A stretch of 21,614 nucleotides of DNA from the NCBI GenBank assembly GCA_037189665.1, contig JBBCIV010000110.1:1-21614 (forward strand). Reading direction: 5' to 3'. A program made the position numbers and the translations under genes. This DNA is from BPJO01 sp037189665. Lineage in GTDB: Bacteria > Planctomycetota > Phycisphaerae > Tepidisphaerales > Tepidisphaeraceae. The notes beneath the pieces are model-generated. The model saw nothing but the letters and a program-made list of their open reading frames with translations, was not told the origin of the DNA and did no database searches. Shown in pieces: positions 7,790-13,939 of the stretch (its first letter is position 1; each line of letters opens with the position of its first letter).

Positions 7790-7805
7790 TGGCACACCCG
7801 TTGCC
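7790..7805 (+). promoter_or_regulatory. Sigma-54 (-24/-12) promoter of flagellar unit 2
   Basis: TGGCACA-CCCG-TTGCC has both invariant dinucleotides (GG at 7791, GC at 7803) at the correct 12-base offset. It lies between the unit 1 terminator and the FlgJ-type gene. Predicted transcription start is about 7816, leaving a leader of roughly 16 nt that carries the CGGAG Shine-Dalgarno sequence. Confidence 0.82.
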
Positions 7806-7831
7806 ATGTACGTCTTCCGTCGGAGACACAC

Positions 7832-8299
7832 ATGGTGACAACCCCGCTGGATACGCGGAAATTCACGATTGATCAGCTCCCGGTGTTCGGGCAAACGCAG
7901 GGTTCGCGCTCGCTTGAGGCAATTTCTGCGCTTCCCCGTCAGGGCAATGACCGCGTGCTATCGCAGGACGATAAATTAGAGGCGGCGGCGCGGCAGCTCG
8001 TTGGCAGCACGTTCTTCGGAACGCTGTTGAAGCAGATGCACGACAGCCCCTTCAAGAGCGAGATCTTCTCCGGCGGCCGGGGCGAGCAGGCGTTTTCGCC
8101 GTTGATGGACCAGCACCTGGTCGATCGCATGAGCCGCACCGCCGGCGACAAGCTGGTGAGGCGGATCGTCAAGCAGTTCCGAAAGGACGCCGCCGCCCAG
8201 CGCGAGCGCGGGCTGGACGCGTACCGCCATCAATCCGAAGCCCAGCAGACCCCGAACCAGAAGGAGGCCGGTCATGTCGGTACCGATCGGCGAGCTTGA
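7832..8299 (+). CDS. flgJ: Rod-binding protein (FlgJ N-terminal domain type)
   Basis: A 155-residue protein. The region LEAAARQLVGSTFFGTLLKQM, followed by FSGGRGEQAFSPLMDQHLVDRMSRT, is the rod-binding domain found in the N-terminal half of FlgJ. The C-terminal muramidase half of enterobacterial FlgJ is absent, as in many other phyla; peptidoglycan opening for the rod would need a separate enzyme not in this window. Start ATG 7832 has CGGAG six bases upstream. The stop lies 26 bases inside the next gene, in another frame, so the two are coupled. It is the first gene of unit 2, placed with the hook-filament junction genes. The C-terminal tail is charged and Gln-rich. Confidence 0.85.
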   Translation: MVTTPLDTRKFTIDQLPVFGQTQGSRSLEAISALPRQGNDRVLSQDDKLEAAARQLVGSTFFGTLLKQMHDSPFKSEIFSGGRGEQAFSPLMDQHLVDRMSRTAGDKLVRRIVKQFRKDAAAQRERGLDAYRHQSEAQQTPNQKEAGHVGTDRRA

Positions 8300-8765
8300 A
8301 AAACTCCTGACGACGATCGTCGCGGAACACCGCGTGCTGTCGGACGCCGTCCAGGCCCACCAGGACGCGATGCGGCAATTCCGTTTCGACGACATGAACG
8401 CCGCCCAGGAGGCGATCGAGGCATCGCGAACGCGCCTTGTCCTCCAGGAAGCCCGCCGGCGGATGATCGTTCAGCAGGTGGTTCGCCTGCACAAGTTGCC
8501 CGCCAACGCGTCCTTGCAGCAGATCGCCGATGCGGCGCCGCAGTTCCGCAAAAGCCTGGTGAAGCTCCGCGACGAACTGAAGTTCATCACCGGGCAGATC
8601 ACCCGCAAGACCACGATTTCCGGCAAGGTGGCCGGCGCGTTGCTGGGCCACCTGAACACCGTCGTTCGCGTCGTCGCCGGCGCGGTGCAGCAGGCGGCCG
8701 TTTACACGAAACAAGGCATGCCGACCGTTTCGGCACGCATCGGCGTGATGGAAGCCGTTGGATGA
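8274..8765 (+). CDS. flgN: FlgN-like flagellar export chaperone
   Basis: A 163-residue, almost wholly helical protein with no signal or membrane segment. The pattern ELEKLLTTIVAEHRVLSDAVQAHQDAMRQF, a second long charged helix (AIEASRTRLVLQEARRRMIVQQVV) and a C-terminal amphipathic helix near LGHLNTVVRVVAGAVQQAAVYTKQG fit the FlgN/YvyG fold. FlgN chaperones the junction proteins FlgK and FlgL in the cytoplasm, and both are the next two genes, which strengthens the call. The AAGGAGG Shine-Dalgarno at 8261-8267 lies inside the upstream gene. flgK starts 20 bases after the stop. Confidence 0.85.
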   Translation: MSVPIGELEKLLTTIVAEHRVLSDAVQAHQDAMRQFRFDDMNAAQEAIEASRTRLVLQEARRRMIVQQVVRLHKLPANASLQQIADAAPQFRKSLVKLRDELKFITGQITRKTTISGKVAGALLGHLNTVVRVVAGAVQQAAVYTKQGMPTVSARIGVMEAVG

Positions 8766-8785
8766 AGCAGGGCTGAGCGCTCTTT

Positions 8786-10492
8786 ATGTCTCTCACCGCC
8801 ACACTCAATCTCGCCCGCAACGGCCTGGCCATCAATCAGATGGCCATCCAGACGGTCGGCAACAACATTGCCAACGTCGGGAACGAGAACTACACGCGCC
8901 AGCGGGCCGAGATCACCACCGCCCGCGATCAGCGGATCGGCGCGGGGATGTACATCGGCAACGGCGCGCGGCTGGACGGCATCCACCAGCAGATCGACGA
9001 GGCGCTGGAAGGCCGCATCCGCAACTCGCTGGCCGACGCCGAGAACGCCGGCGTGCAGCAGCAGTGGCTCAGCCGCGTCGAATCGGTCTTCAACGAGTTG
9101 ACCGATCAGGATCTCTCCACACAGCTCAGCCAGTTCTTCAACTCATGGTCCGATCTGGCCAACAAGCCGCAGGACCTCGGATTGCGCCAGGTCGTCACGC
9201 AGAACGGCCAGAGCGTTGCTTCGTGGTTCCGCCAGATGAATACGGAGATGGAATCGCTCCGCGTTGATCTCGGCGAAAAGCTCAAGGGCGCCGCGCTGAA
9301 GGCCGACGAACTGTCGAACCAGATCGCGGAGCTCAACACCGAGATCGTAAAGGCCGAATCCGGCGGGCTTGGCGGCGAGGCGATGGGGCTGCGCGATCAG
9401 CGCAACGCCGCGTTGAAGAAGCTCTCGTCGCTCATCGACGTGACGACGATCGAGCAGGCCAACGGCGTGGTGAACGTCTACGTCGGCTCCGAGCCGCTCG
9501 TGTTCGACGGCCGCTCGCGCGGGGTGACGACGGAGAACGATACGATCGACGGCAAGGTCGTCACCAAGGTGATCTTCAAGGCCAACGGCGGCGAGCTGAA
9601 GAACGAGTCGGGCGAGATCGGCGGGCTCATCAAGGTGCGCGATGCCCTCGATGACACCAACGAATCGCTCGACGCGCTGGCGTCGTCGCTGTCGTTCGAG
9701 CTGAACAAGATCCACTCGTCCGGCCAAGGACTGGCGGGCGTGGCGTCGGTCGTCGGCGCCACCACCATCACCGACACGACGGCGGCGCTGAACGACAAGA
9801 ATTCGGGCCTCAAGCAGTTTCCCAGCAGCGGCAGCCTCGTCGTTCACATCAAGGATAAGGCCAGCGGACTTTCGACCAGCACGCTGGTGCAGATCGACCT
9901 CGACGGCGTCGGGACCGATACCTCGCTCGACAGCCTGATCGCCCAGCTCGACGCGATCGACGGCATCACCGCCGCCAGCAACGGCGGGCGGCTGCAAGTT
10001 ACCGCCGACAACGCGCCGGCCACCGAGATCAGCTTTTCACAGGATAGCTCGGGCGTGCTCGCGGCGCTGGGCGTGAATACGTTCTTCACCGGCACCGAAG
10101 CGGGCAATATTGAGATCAACCAGGCGCTGCTCGGCAACCCCCAACTGATCGCGGCCGCCAAGAACGGGAACGCGGGCGACAACCAGACCGCCCGCGCCAT
10201 CGCCAACCTCGAAACCCTCGCCCTCGCCTCGCTCGACGGCCAAACGCTCAGGACGCGGTACGAAGGCATGATCAGCGATATCGCGACCCAGTCTTCCACC
10301 GCCAGCGCCAGCGCCGAGGCCAGCGCCGTGGTGCTCGAAACGCTTCAAGCCCAGCGCGAGGCGGTCAGCGGCGTGAGCCTGGACGAAGAGGCGATCAACC
10401 TCATGCGATACCAGCGTGCTTTCCAGGGCGCGGCCCGCGTGGTGACGGTCGTTGACGAACTGATGCAGACGATGCTTGGAATGGTGCGTTGA
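8786..10492 (+). CDS. flgK: Flagellar hook-associated protein 1, FlgK
   Basis: A 568-residue protein. N-terminal rod/hook motif (LTATLNLARNGLAINQMAIQ, then TVGNNIANVGNENYTRQRAE) and C-terminal EEAINLMRYQRAFQGAARVVTVVDELMQTMLGMV are the paired D0 helices of FlgK. The N-terminal coiled region (about 80-200, e.g. LKGAALKADELSNQIAELNTEIVKAESGGLGGEAMGLRDQRN) is also typical. The middle part is a variable surface region. It forms the first junction ring between hook and filament. There is no strong Shine-Dalgarno (a weak AGGG about 15 bases upstream), so translation may depend on coupling with the gene 20 bases before. flgL follows after 21 bases. Confidence 0.95.
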   Translation: MSLTATLNLARNGLAINQMAIQTVGNNIANVGNENYTRQRAEITTARDQRIGAGMYIGNGARLDGIHQQIDEALEGRIRNSLADAENAGVQQQWLSRVESVFNELTDQDLSTQLSQFFNSWSDLANKPQDLGLRQVVTQNGQSVASWFRQMNTEMESLRVDLGEKLKGAALKADELSNQIAELNTEIVKAESGGLGGEAMGLRDQRNAALKKLSSLIDVTTIEQANGVVNVYVGSEPLVFDGRSRGVTTENDTIDGKVVTKVIFKANGGELKNESGEIGGLIKVRDALDDTNESLDALASSLSFELNKIHSSGQGLAGVASVVGATTITDTTAALNDKNSGLKQFPSSGSLVVHIKDKASGLSTSTLVQIDLDGVGTDTSLDSLIAQLDAIDGITAASNGGRLQVTADNAPATEISFSQDSSGVLAALGVNTFFTGTEAGNIEINQALLGNPQLIAAAKNGNAGDNQTARAIANLETLALASLDGQTLRTRYEGMISDIATQSSTASASAEASAVVLETLQAQREAVSGVSLDEEAINLMRYQRAFQGAARVVTVVDELMQTMLGMVR

Positions 10493-10513
10493 TCAGACGG
10501 GCGACTGACACAC

Positions 10514-12445
10514 ATGGCAATCCTTCCCGCCAACCTCTCCCGCGTCAGCAATGTGTTGCGAGCCAACACGTCGCTGAACCAGATCTCGCGCACGCAGGCC
10601 GCGCTGATGCGCGCCCAGAACGAGCTGACCACCGGCCGGCGGCTGAACGCGCCGTCGGACGATCCGGGCGAGGCTTCCATTGCGGTGCAGATCCGCAAGA
10701 CGCTGGAAAAACGCGAGGCGTACGACAACAACCTCCGCCGTGCCGGCAACGCGCTGAGCGAGGTGGATTCGACGCTCGGCGACGTGACGAACCTGCTGCT
10801 CGAGGCCGAGCAGATCGCCAGCGCCAACGTCGGCGACTCGGTCACCCAGGACGAGCGCACCGCGGCGGCGGCGGTGGTGAAGAGCATCTACTCGCAACTG
10901 GTGACGCTGGGCAACAAGAGCTTCGAGGGCAGCTACCTCTTCGCTGGCGACAAGCTCGACCAGCCGCCGTTCGAAGAGTTCGCCGGCGGCGTGAAGTTCG
11001 TCGGATCGGCAACGGTTCTGAAGAACGACTTCGACGAAGCCACGGCCGGGCAGTTCCAGGTCAACGGTGCCGAAGTGTGGGGCGCGCTCTCCACCCGCAT
11101 CGAATCCTCGGCCGACAACACGCCTGTCCTGGCCGCTTCCACCCAGATCAAAGACCTGCGCGGCACGACGCTGGAGGGCGTTCAGCTCGGCACGATCCGC
11201 CTCTCCGACGGTACGTCGGTGGCGAACGTCGACCTGCAGGGCGCGGACACGATGCAGGACATCCTCGACCGCATCAACAACGCCGGCATCGGCTCGCTGA
11301 CCGCGACCATCAACGCCGGCGGCAACGGCATCGCGATCTCCGGGGGCGCGGGCGACGACATCACCGTGCTCGACATCGGCGGCGGACGGACGGCCAATGA
11401 CCTGGGCATTCGCACGACGGTATCCGCCGGCGCGGGCGTGCCGGTCGTCGGGGCGGACCTGTCGCCGAAGATCACGAAGCTGACGCCGATCGCCGCGCTG
11501 AACAACGGCGCGGGCATCGATCCCGCCGGGCTGGTCATCAGCAACGGCGCAAAGTCGGCGACGGTCGACCTGTCGGGCGCCAACACCGTTGAAGACCTGC
11601 TGAACGCGATCAACGGCGCGGGCGTCGGCGTGCTGGCGGAAATCAAGGAAGACGGCACCGGCCTTCGCCTGCTGAACCCGACGCAGGGCAACGAGATGCG
11701 CGTCGGCGAGAACGGCGGGACGACCGCGCAGGACCTGGGCCTGCGATCGTTCGAGCCGGCCAGCAAGCTGCTGGACCTCAACGCCGGCAAAGGCGTTCGC
11801 ACGGTGGACGGCGTCGACTTCCGCATCACCGATTCGGCCGGCGTGGCGTTCGACGTCGACCTGACCAGCGCGACGCAATCGATTCAGGACGTGATCGACG
11901 CGATCAACGCCGCCGCCACCGGCGCGGGCGCCGGCGTGGCGGCGAGCTTCGCCGCCACCGGCAACGGCATCGTCCTGACCGACACCGCAGGCGGCGCCGG
12001 GACGATCGCGGTCGCCTCGCAAAACTTCTCCCAGGCCGCCGCCGACCTGGGCCTCGATGAGCAGCCCTCCGGCAACGTCATCGCCGGCCGCGACGTGCAC
12101 CAGGTGGTGGCGCAGGGACTGTTCGCGAACCTGAACAAACTGCAGACCGCGATGCTCGACGGCAACCAGGCTGCCATGACCGAGGCCGCCGAGGCGATCA
12201 AGCTCGACTACGACCGCGTCGTCCGCATCCGCGGCGAGGTGGGAGCGAAGGTGAAGGACATCGAGACGCGCCAGCTGCGGCTCGAGGACCAGAACCTCAC
12301 GACCAAAGCGCTGCTGTCGGAGATCGAAGACGCGGATTTCAACGAGGCGATCACGCGTTTCTCGCTGCTGCAGACGAGCCTGCAGGCCAGCCTGCAGACG
12401 ACGGGTCAGACGTTAAGCCTGTCGCTGATCGATTTCCTGAGATGA
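10514..12445 (+). CDS. flgL: Flagellar hook-associated protein 3, FlgL, with three flagellin-IN-like repeats
   Basis: A 643-residue protein, about twice the 317 residues of the E. coli protein. N-terminus: RVSNVLRANTSLNQISRTQAALMRAQNELTTGRRLNAPSDDPGEA, the flagellin-like D0/D1 of FlgL. C-terminus: GAKVKDIETRQLRLEDQNLTTKALLSEIEDADFNEAITRFSLLQTSLQASLQT, then LSLIDFL. The extra length is three tandem modules at about 215-305, 326-413 and 428-520, each with a pattern like 'L..INNAG.G..A.I...G.GI.L......I.V.......A.DLGL', resembling flagellin hook-IN motifs. These should form extra outer domains on the junction. It is last in unit 2; the next promoter begins 31 bases after the stop. No strong Shine-Dalgarno is visible. 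Confidence 0.93.
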   Translation: MAILPANLSRVSNVLRANTSLNQISRTQAALMRAQNELTTGRRLNAPSDDPGEASIAVQIRKTLEKREAYDNNLRRAGNALSEVDSTLGDVTNLLLEAEQIASANVGDSVTQDERTAAAAVVKSIYSQLVTLGNKSFEGSYLFAGDKLDQPPFEEFAGGVKFVGSATVLKNDFDEATAGQFQVNGAEVWGALSTRIESSADNTPVLAASTQIKDLRGTTLEGVQLGTIRLSDGTSVANVDLQGADTMQDILDRINNAGIGSLTATINAGGNGIAISGGAGDDITVLDIGGGRTANDLGIRTTVSAGAGVPVVGADLSPKITKLTPIAALNNGAGIDPAGLVISNGAKSATVDLSGANTVEDLLNAINGAGVGVLAEIKEDGTGLRLLNPTQGNEMRVGENGGTTAQDLGLRSFEPASKLLDLNAGKGVRTVDGVDFRITDSAGVAFDVDLTSATQSIQDVIDAINAAATGAGAGVAASFAATGNGIVLTDTAGGAGTIAVASQNFSQAAADLGLDEQPSGNVIAGRDVHQVVAQGLFANLNKLQTAMLDGNQAAMTEAAEAIKLDYDRVVRIRGEVGAKVKDIETRQLRLEDQNLTTKALLSEIEDADFNEAITRFSLLQTSLQASLQTTGQTLSLSLIDFLR

Positions 12446-12476
12446 ACCTCCTGCGGCCGATAATTTTCGATCGGAC

Positions 12477-12492
12477 TGGCACGATGATTGCA
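12477..12492 (+). promoter_or_regulatory. Perfect sigma-54 (-24/-12) promoter of the structured leader/fliW/csrA unit
   Basis: TGGCACG-ATGA-TTGCA agrees with the consensus TGGCACG-N4-TTGCW at every defined position, with GG at 12478 and GC at 12490. It lies 31 bases after flgL and 424 bases before the fliW start, so the transcript should begin near 12503 with an unusually long leader. Confidence 0.9.
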
Positions 12493-12502
12493 TTTACTAC
12501 AT

Positions 12503-12916
12503 TAAGTATTTACTGCAACGCTCTGCGGTGCGGAAAATGCAGGTGAGGCGCAGAAATAGTTGCGCGGGACGCGCAAGACTTGCGAGGGGTGAGGCATCGG
12601 TGTTGTGGATAACCGGTGCACGCGGCGTGGAAGGCCGCGACGAACGCGGAACGCGGCGTTCGGAGTTGAGACGGAATTTCGCGTGGGAACGGGCGGAAGC
12701 CTGTCACGCGGCGGTCACGCGAGGAAGCGCGTGATCGGATGAGGCACACAGTGAGTTTGTGATGTGCAGATCGGCTTGGCGTCGGTGGACACGACGCAGG
12801 CGGATCACGCGGCCGAAGGATCGGCTCGCGGCACGAAGGTTGGACCCTTGGGTTCGCCAGGGACCGGCGAACCGCGGACGGCAATCCCGCCGCCGCAGAC
12901 ACGAAACGGAGTTCGT
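12503..12916 (+). ncRNA. Predicted CsrB/RsmZ-like CsrA-sequestering RNA, probably the 5' leader of fliW
   Basis: No credible protein is encoded here, but by eye the strand makes a run of short hairpins with GGA in the loop. Positions (stem/loop): 12560-12576 (6 bp, GGGAC), 12598-12615 (4 bp, GTTGTGGATA), 12621-12639 (6 bp, GTGGAAG), 12641-12662 (7 bp, GGAACGCG), 12689-12704 (6 bp with one G-U, GGAA), 12715-12734 (7 bp, AGGAAG), 12779-12797 (6 bp, GTGGACA), 12812-12825 (5 bp, AGGA), 12836-12849 (4 bp, TTGGAC), 12851-12873 (8 bp, AGGGACC), and 12901-12916 (5 bp, ACGGAG) at the fliW RBS. A further stem TCTGCG/CGCAGA (12522-12554) encloses another GGA. About 19 GGA occur in 420 nt. Repeated GGA hairpins define CsrB/C and RsmX/Y/Z RNAs, which titrate CsrA. 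There is no intrinsic terminator before fliW, so a cis leader (possibly processed) is more likely than a free sRNA. The 3' end is not known. Confidence 0.7.
12901..12916 (+). promoter_or_regulatory. Predicted CsrA-binding hairpin over the fliW RBS
   Basis: ACGAA and TTCGT form a perfect 5-bp stem around the hexaloop ACGGAG (ANGGAN). The loop's CGGAG is the only Shine-Dalgarno of fliW, five bases before ATG 12917. The start codon itself is followed by another ATGGAG (12917-12922). Binding would let CsrA repress its own antagonist. Confidence 0.65.
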
Positions 12917-13363
12917 ATGGAGATCGTTACCTCACGATTCGGAACGCTGACAGTCGAGGATGAACGCATCATCACGTTCACCAAGGGACTGCTCGGCTTT
13001 CCCGGTCGCACGAAGTTCGCCCTCATTCAGACCAGCGAGGAGAACTACTTCTTCTGGCTGCAAAGCATCGAGGACCCGAACCTCGCGTTCGTCGTGACCG
13101 ACCCGACCACTTTCTTCAAGGACTACGAGGTCCCGCTGCGCGAAGAGACGCAGTTGGAACTCGAGCTGTCCGACCCGCAGGCCGCCCAGGTCTTCGTCAT
13201 CTGCAACAAGATCGGCGAATGGCTCACCGGCAACCTGCTGGGCCCGATCGTGGTCAACGTCGCCAACTGCTTCGCCACCCAGGTCGTGCTGACCGAGAAG
13301 AAGTGGAACACGCGACAGCCGTTGCTGAAGCTCCAGTCCGAAGTGCTGGCGAAATCTGCCTGA
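12917..13363 (+). CDS. fliW: Flagellar assembly factor FliW (CsrA antagonist)
   Basis: A 148-residue protein of the usual family length. Family features: FGTLTVEDERIITFTKGLLGFPGRTKFALI near the N-terminus, then FFWLQSIEDPNLAFVVTDPTTF, LSDPQAAQVFVICNKI and LTGNLLGPIVVNVANCFATQVVL. FliW binds CsrA and, alternatively, flagellin; in the scheme known from Bacillus and Campylobacter, flagellin export frees FliW to lift CsrA repression of flagellin translation. csrA and the flagellin gene follow directly, so all three partners are together. I chose ATG 12917; the frame extends 51 codons upstream, but that part is low-complexity, unlike FliW, and is better explained as structured leader RNA. Confidence 0.95.
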   Translation: MEIVTSRFGTLTVEDERIITFTKGLLGFPGRTKFALIQTSEENYFFWLQSIEDPNLAFVVTDPTTFFKDYEVPLREETQLELELSDPQAAQVFVICNKIGEWLTGNLLGPIVVNVANCFATQVVLTEKKWNTRQPLLKLQSEVLAKSA

Positions 13364-13472
13364 TACAACCGGCGGATCAAGCGTCACTACTGCGGATCGT
13401 TTAGTCAGGGATCGCGCCAAGGGCGAGCGCCCCTATGCTTAGTCATGGGCCCACGCCAGCCGCCGCGCGACA

Positions 13473-13490
13473 CGCACGACGGATCGTGCG
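13473..13490 (+). promoter_or_regulatory. GGA-loop hairpin in the csrA leader
   Basis: Perfect 7-bp stem CGCACGA/TCGTGCG closing a CGGA tetraloop, in the 192-base fliW-csrA gap, 65 bases before the csrA start. It does not cover the csrA RBS (AGGAG at 13545-13549). A candidate autoregulatory CsrA site, weaker than the hexaloop sites because the loop is only four bases. The rest of the gap also holds GGGC/GCCC (13418-13436 area) without a T-tract. Confidence 0.4.
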
Positions 13491-13555
13491 CGTAATCCGA
13501 GGCCTGCGGCCACCACGTGCGCCGTGCGCTTCGCTCAACCCAACAGGAGCCAGCA

Positions 13556-13813
13556 ATGCTAGTTCTGTCACGTCAACGCGACGAAACAATCATGATCGGC
13601 GATGACATCGAGGTCACCGTCGTTGATATTCGCGGCGACAAAGTTCGGCTCGGCATCACCGCGCCGAAGGAAATCGCCGTACACCGGAAGGAAGTTTACG
13701 AGGCCATCAAGCGCGAGAACCGCGCTGCCGCCCAGGTGAAGCCGGAAGACATCACCGGGCTCGGCAAGGTCGGCCCGAAACCTTCTACGGATCAGAATAA
13801 ACCTCAGTCGTAA
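13556..13813 (+). CDS. csrA: Carbon storage regulator CsrA
   Basis: An 85-residue RNA-binding protein. MLVLSRQRDETIMIGDDIEVTV, DKVRLGITAPKEIAVHRKEVYEAI cover the whole CsrA fold; L4 and R44, the residues known to contact GGA RNA, are both present. A roughly 30-residue tail (from about 55) extends beyond the 61 residues of E. coli CsrA, as is common in phyla that use FliW, which binds the CsrA C-terminal part in Geobacillus. Start ATG 13556 has AGGAG seven bases upstream; the frame's upstream GTG (13517) adds non-family residues. Dimeric CsrA would repress translation at the GGA hairpins found in this locus, including those in the flagellin leader 80-125 bases downstream of its own stop. Confidence 0.97.
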   Translation: MLVLSRQRDETIMIGDDIEVTVVDIRGDKVRLGITAPKEIAVHRKEVYEAIKRENRAAAQVKPEDITGLGKVGPKPSTDQNKPQS

Positions 13814-13823
13814 GGAACGATTA
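13798..13823 (+). promoter_or_regulatory. Tentative sigma-28 promoter for flagellin
   Basis: TAAA at 13798 and AACGATTA at 13816, spaced 14 bases apart, resemble the sigma-28 pattern TAAA-N15-GCCGATAA (full -35 TAAA, 5 of 8 in the -10). It overlaps the end of csrA. It would give a flagellin transcript that still includes both CsrA hairpins. The match is imperfect, and read-through from fliW-csrA is equally possible since no terminator is seen between csrA and flagellin. Confidence 0.3.
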
Positions 13824-13893
13824 ACAAGGTCTCCAACGAGCGGCCCTGGTCGGCCGCCCTCAAATGAAGCGCTTGCGAGATGCGGCGCTTCGA

Positions 13894-13912
13894 ACGGGCA
13901 AAGGACGCCCGT
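13894..13912 (+). promoter_or_regulatory. Upstream CsrA-binding hairpin of the flagellin leader
   Basis: Perfect 6-bp stem ACGGGC/GCCCGT with the 7-nt loop AAAGGAC, which places AAGGA at the apex. It ends eight bases before the second hairpin. Two closely spaced sites are the usual design for a CsrA dimer to bridge. Confidence 0.7.
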
Positions 13913-13920
13913 CCTCAACA

Positions 13921-13938
13921 TCAATCATGGAGGATTGA
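13921..13938 (+). promoter_or_regulatory. CsrA-binding hairpin sequestering the flagellin RBS
   Basis: TCAATC pairs fully with GATTGA around the hexaloop ATGGAG. The Shine-Dalgarno GGAGG is split between loop and stem, and the stem ends one base before ATG 13940. This is a textbook CsrA target: an ANGGAN loop, a perfect stem, and direct overlap with the ribosome binding site. Confidence 0.78.
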
Positions 13939-13939
13939 C

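Noticed and set aside
7812..7827. Hairpin pairing the GGAG of the FlgJ-type gene
   Set aside because: Its 5' arm begins upstream of the transcription start predicted from the sigma-54 site, so most of the stem would be missing, and GGA is in the stem, not the loop.
12456..12463. GCCGATAA just after flgL, identical to a sigma-28 -10 element
   Set aside because: The sequence at the -35 position (CTGAGATG) matches TAAAGTTT poorly, and the perfect sigma-54 site 20 bases on explains the downstream transcript better.
12457..12474. CCGAT...ATCGG hairpin as terminator of unit 2
   Set aside because: Only a 5-bp stem and no T-tract after it; unit 2 may read through into the fliW leader.
12510..12902. 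Long open frames on both strands across the fliW leader (68 aa plus strand, 130 aa minus strand)
   Set aside because: Arg/Ser/Ala-rich composition typical of chance frames in GC-rich DNA, no family resemblance, and no RBS; the hairpin array accounts for the sequence.
12764..12916. N-terminal extension of FliW by 51 residues
   Set aside because: Extension is unlike FliW, and the RBS hairpin immediately precedes ATG 12917.
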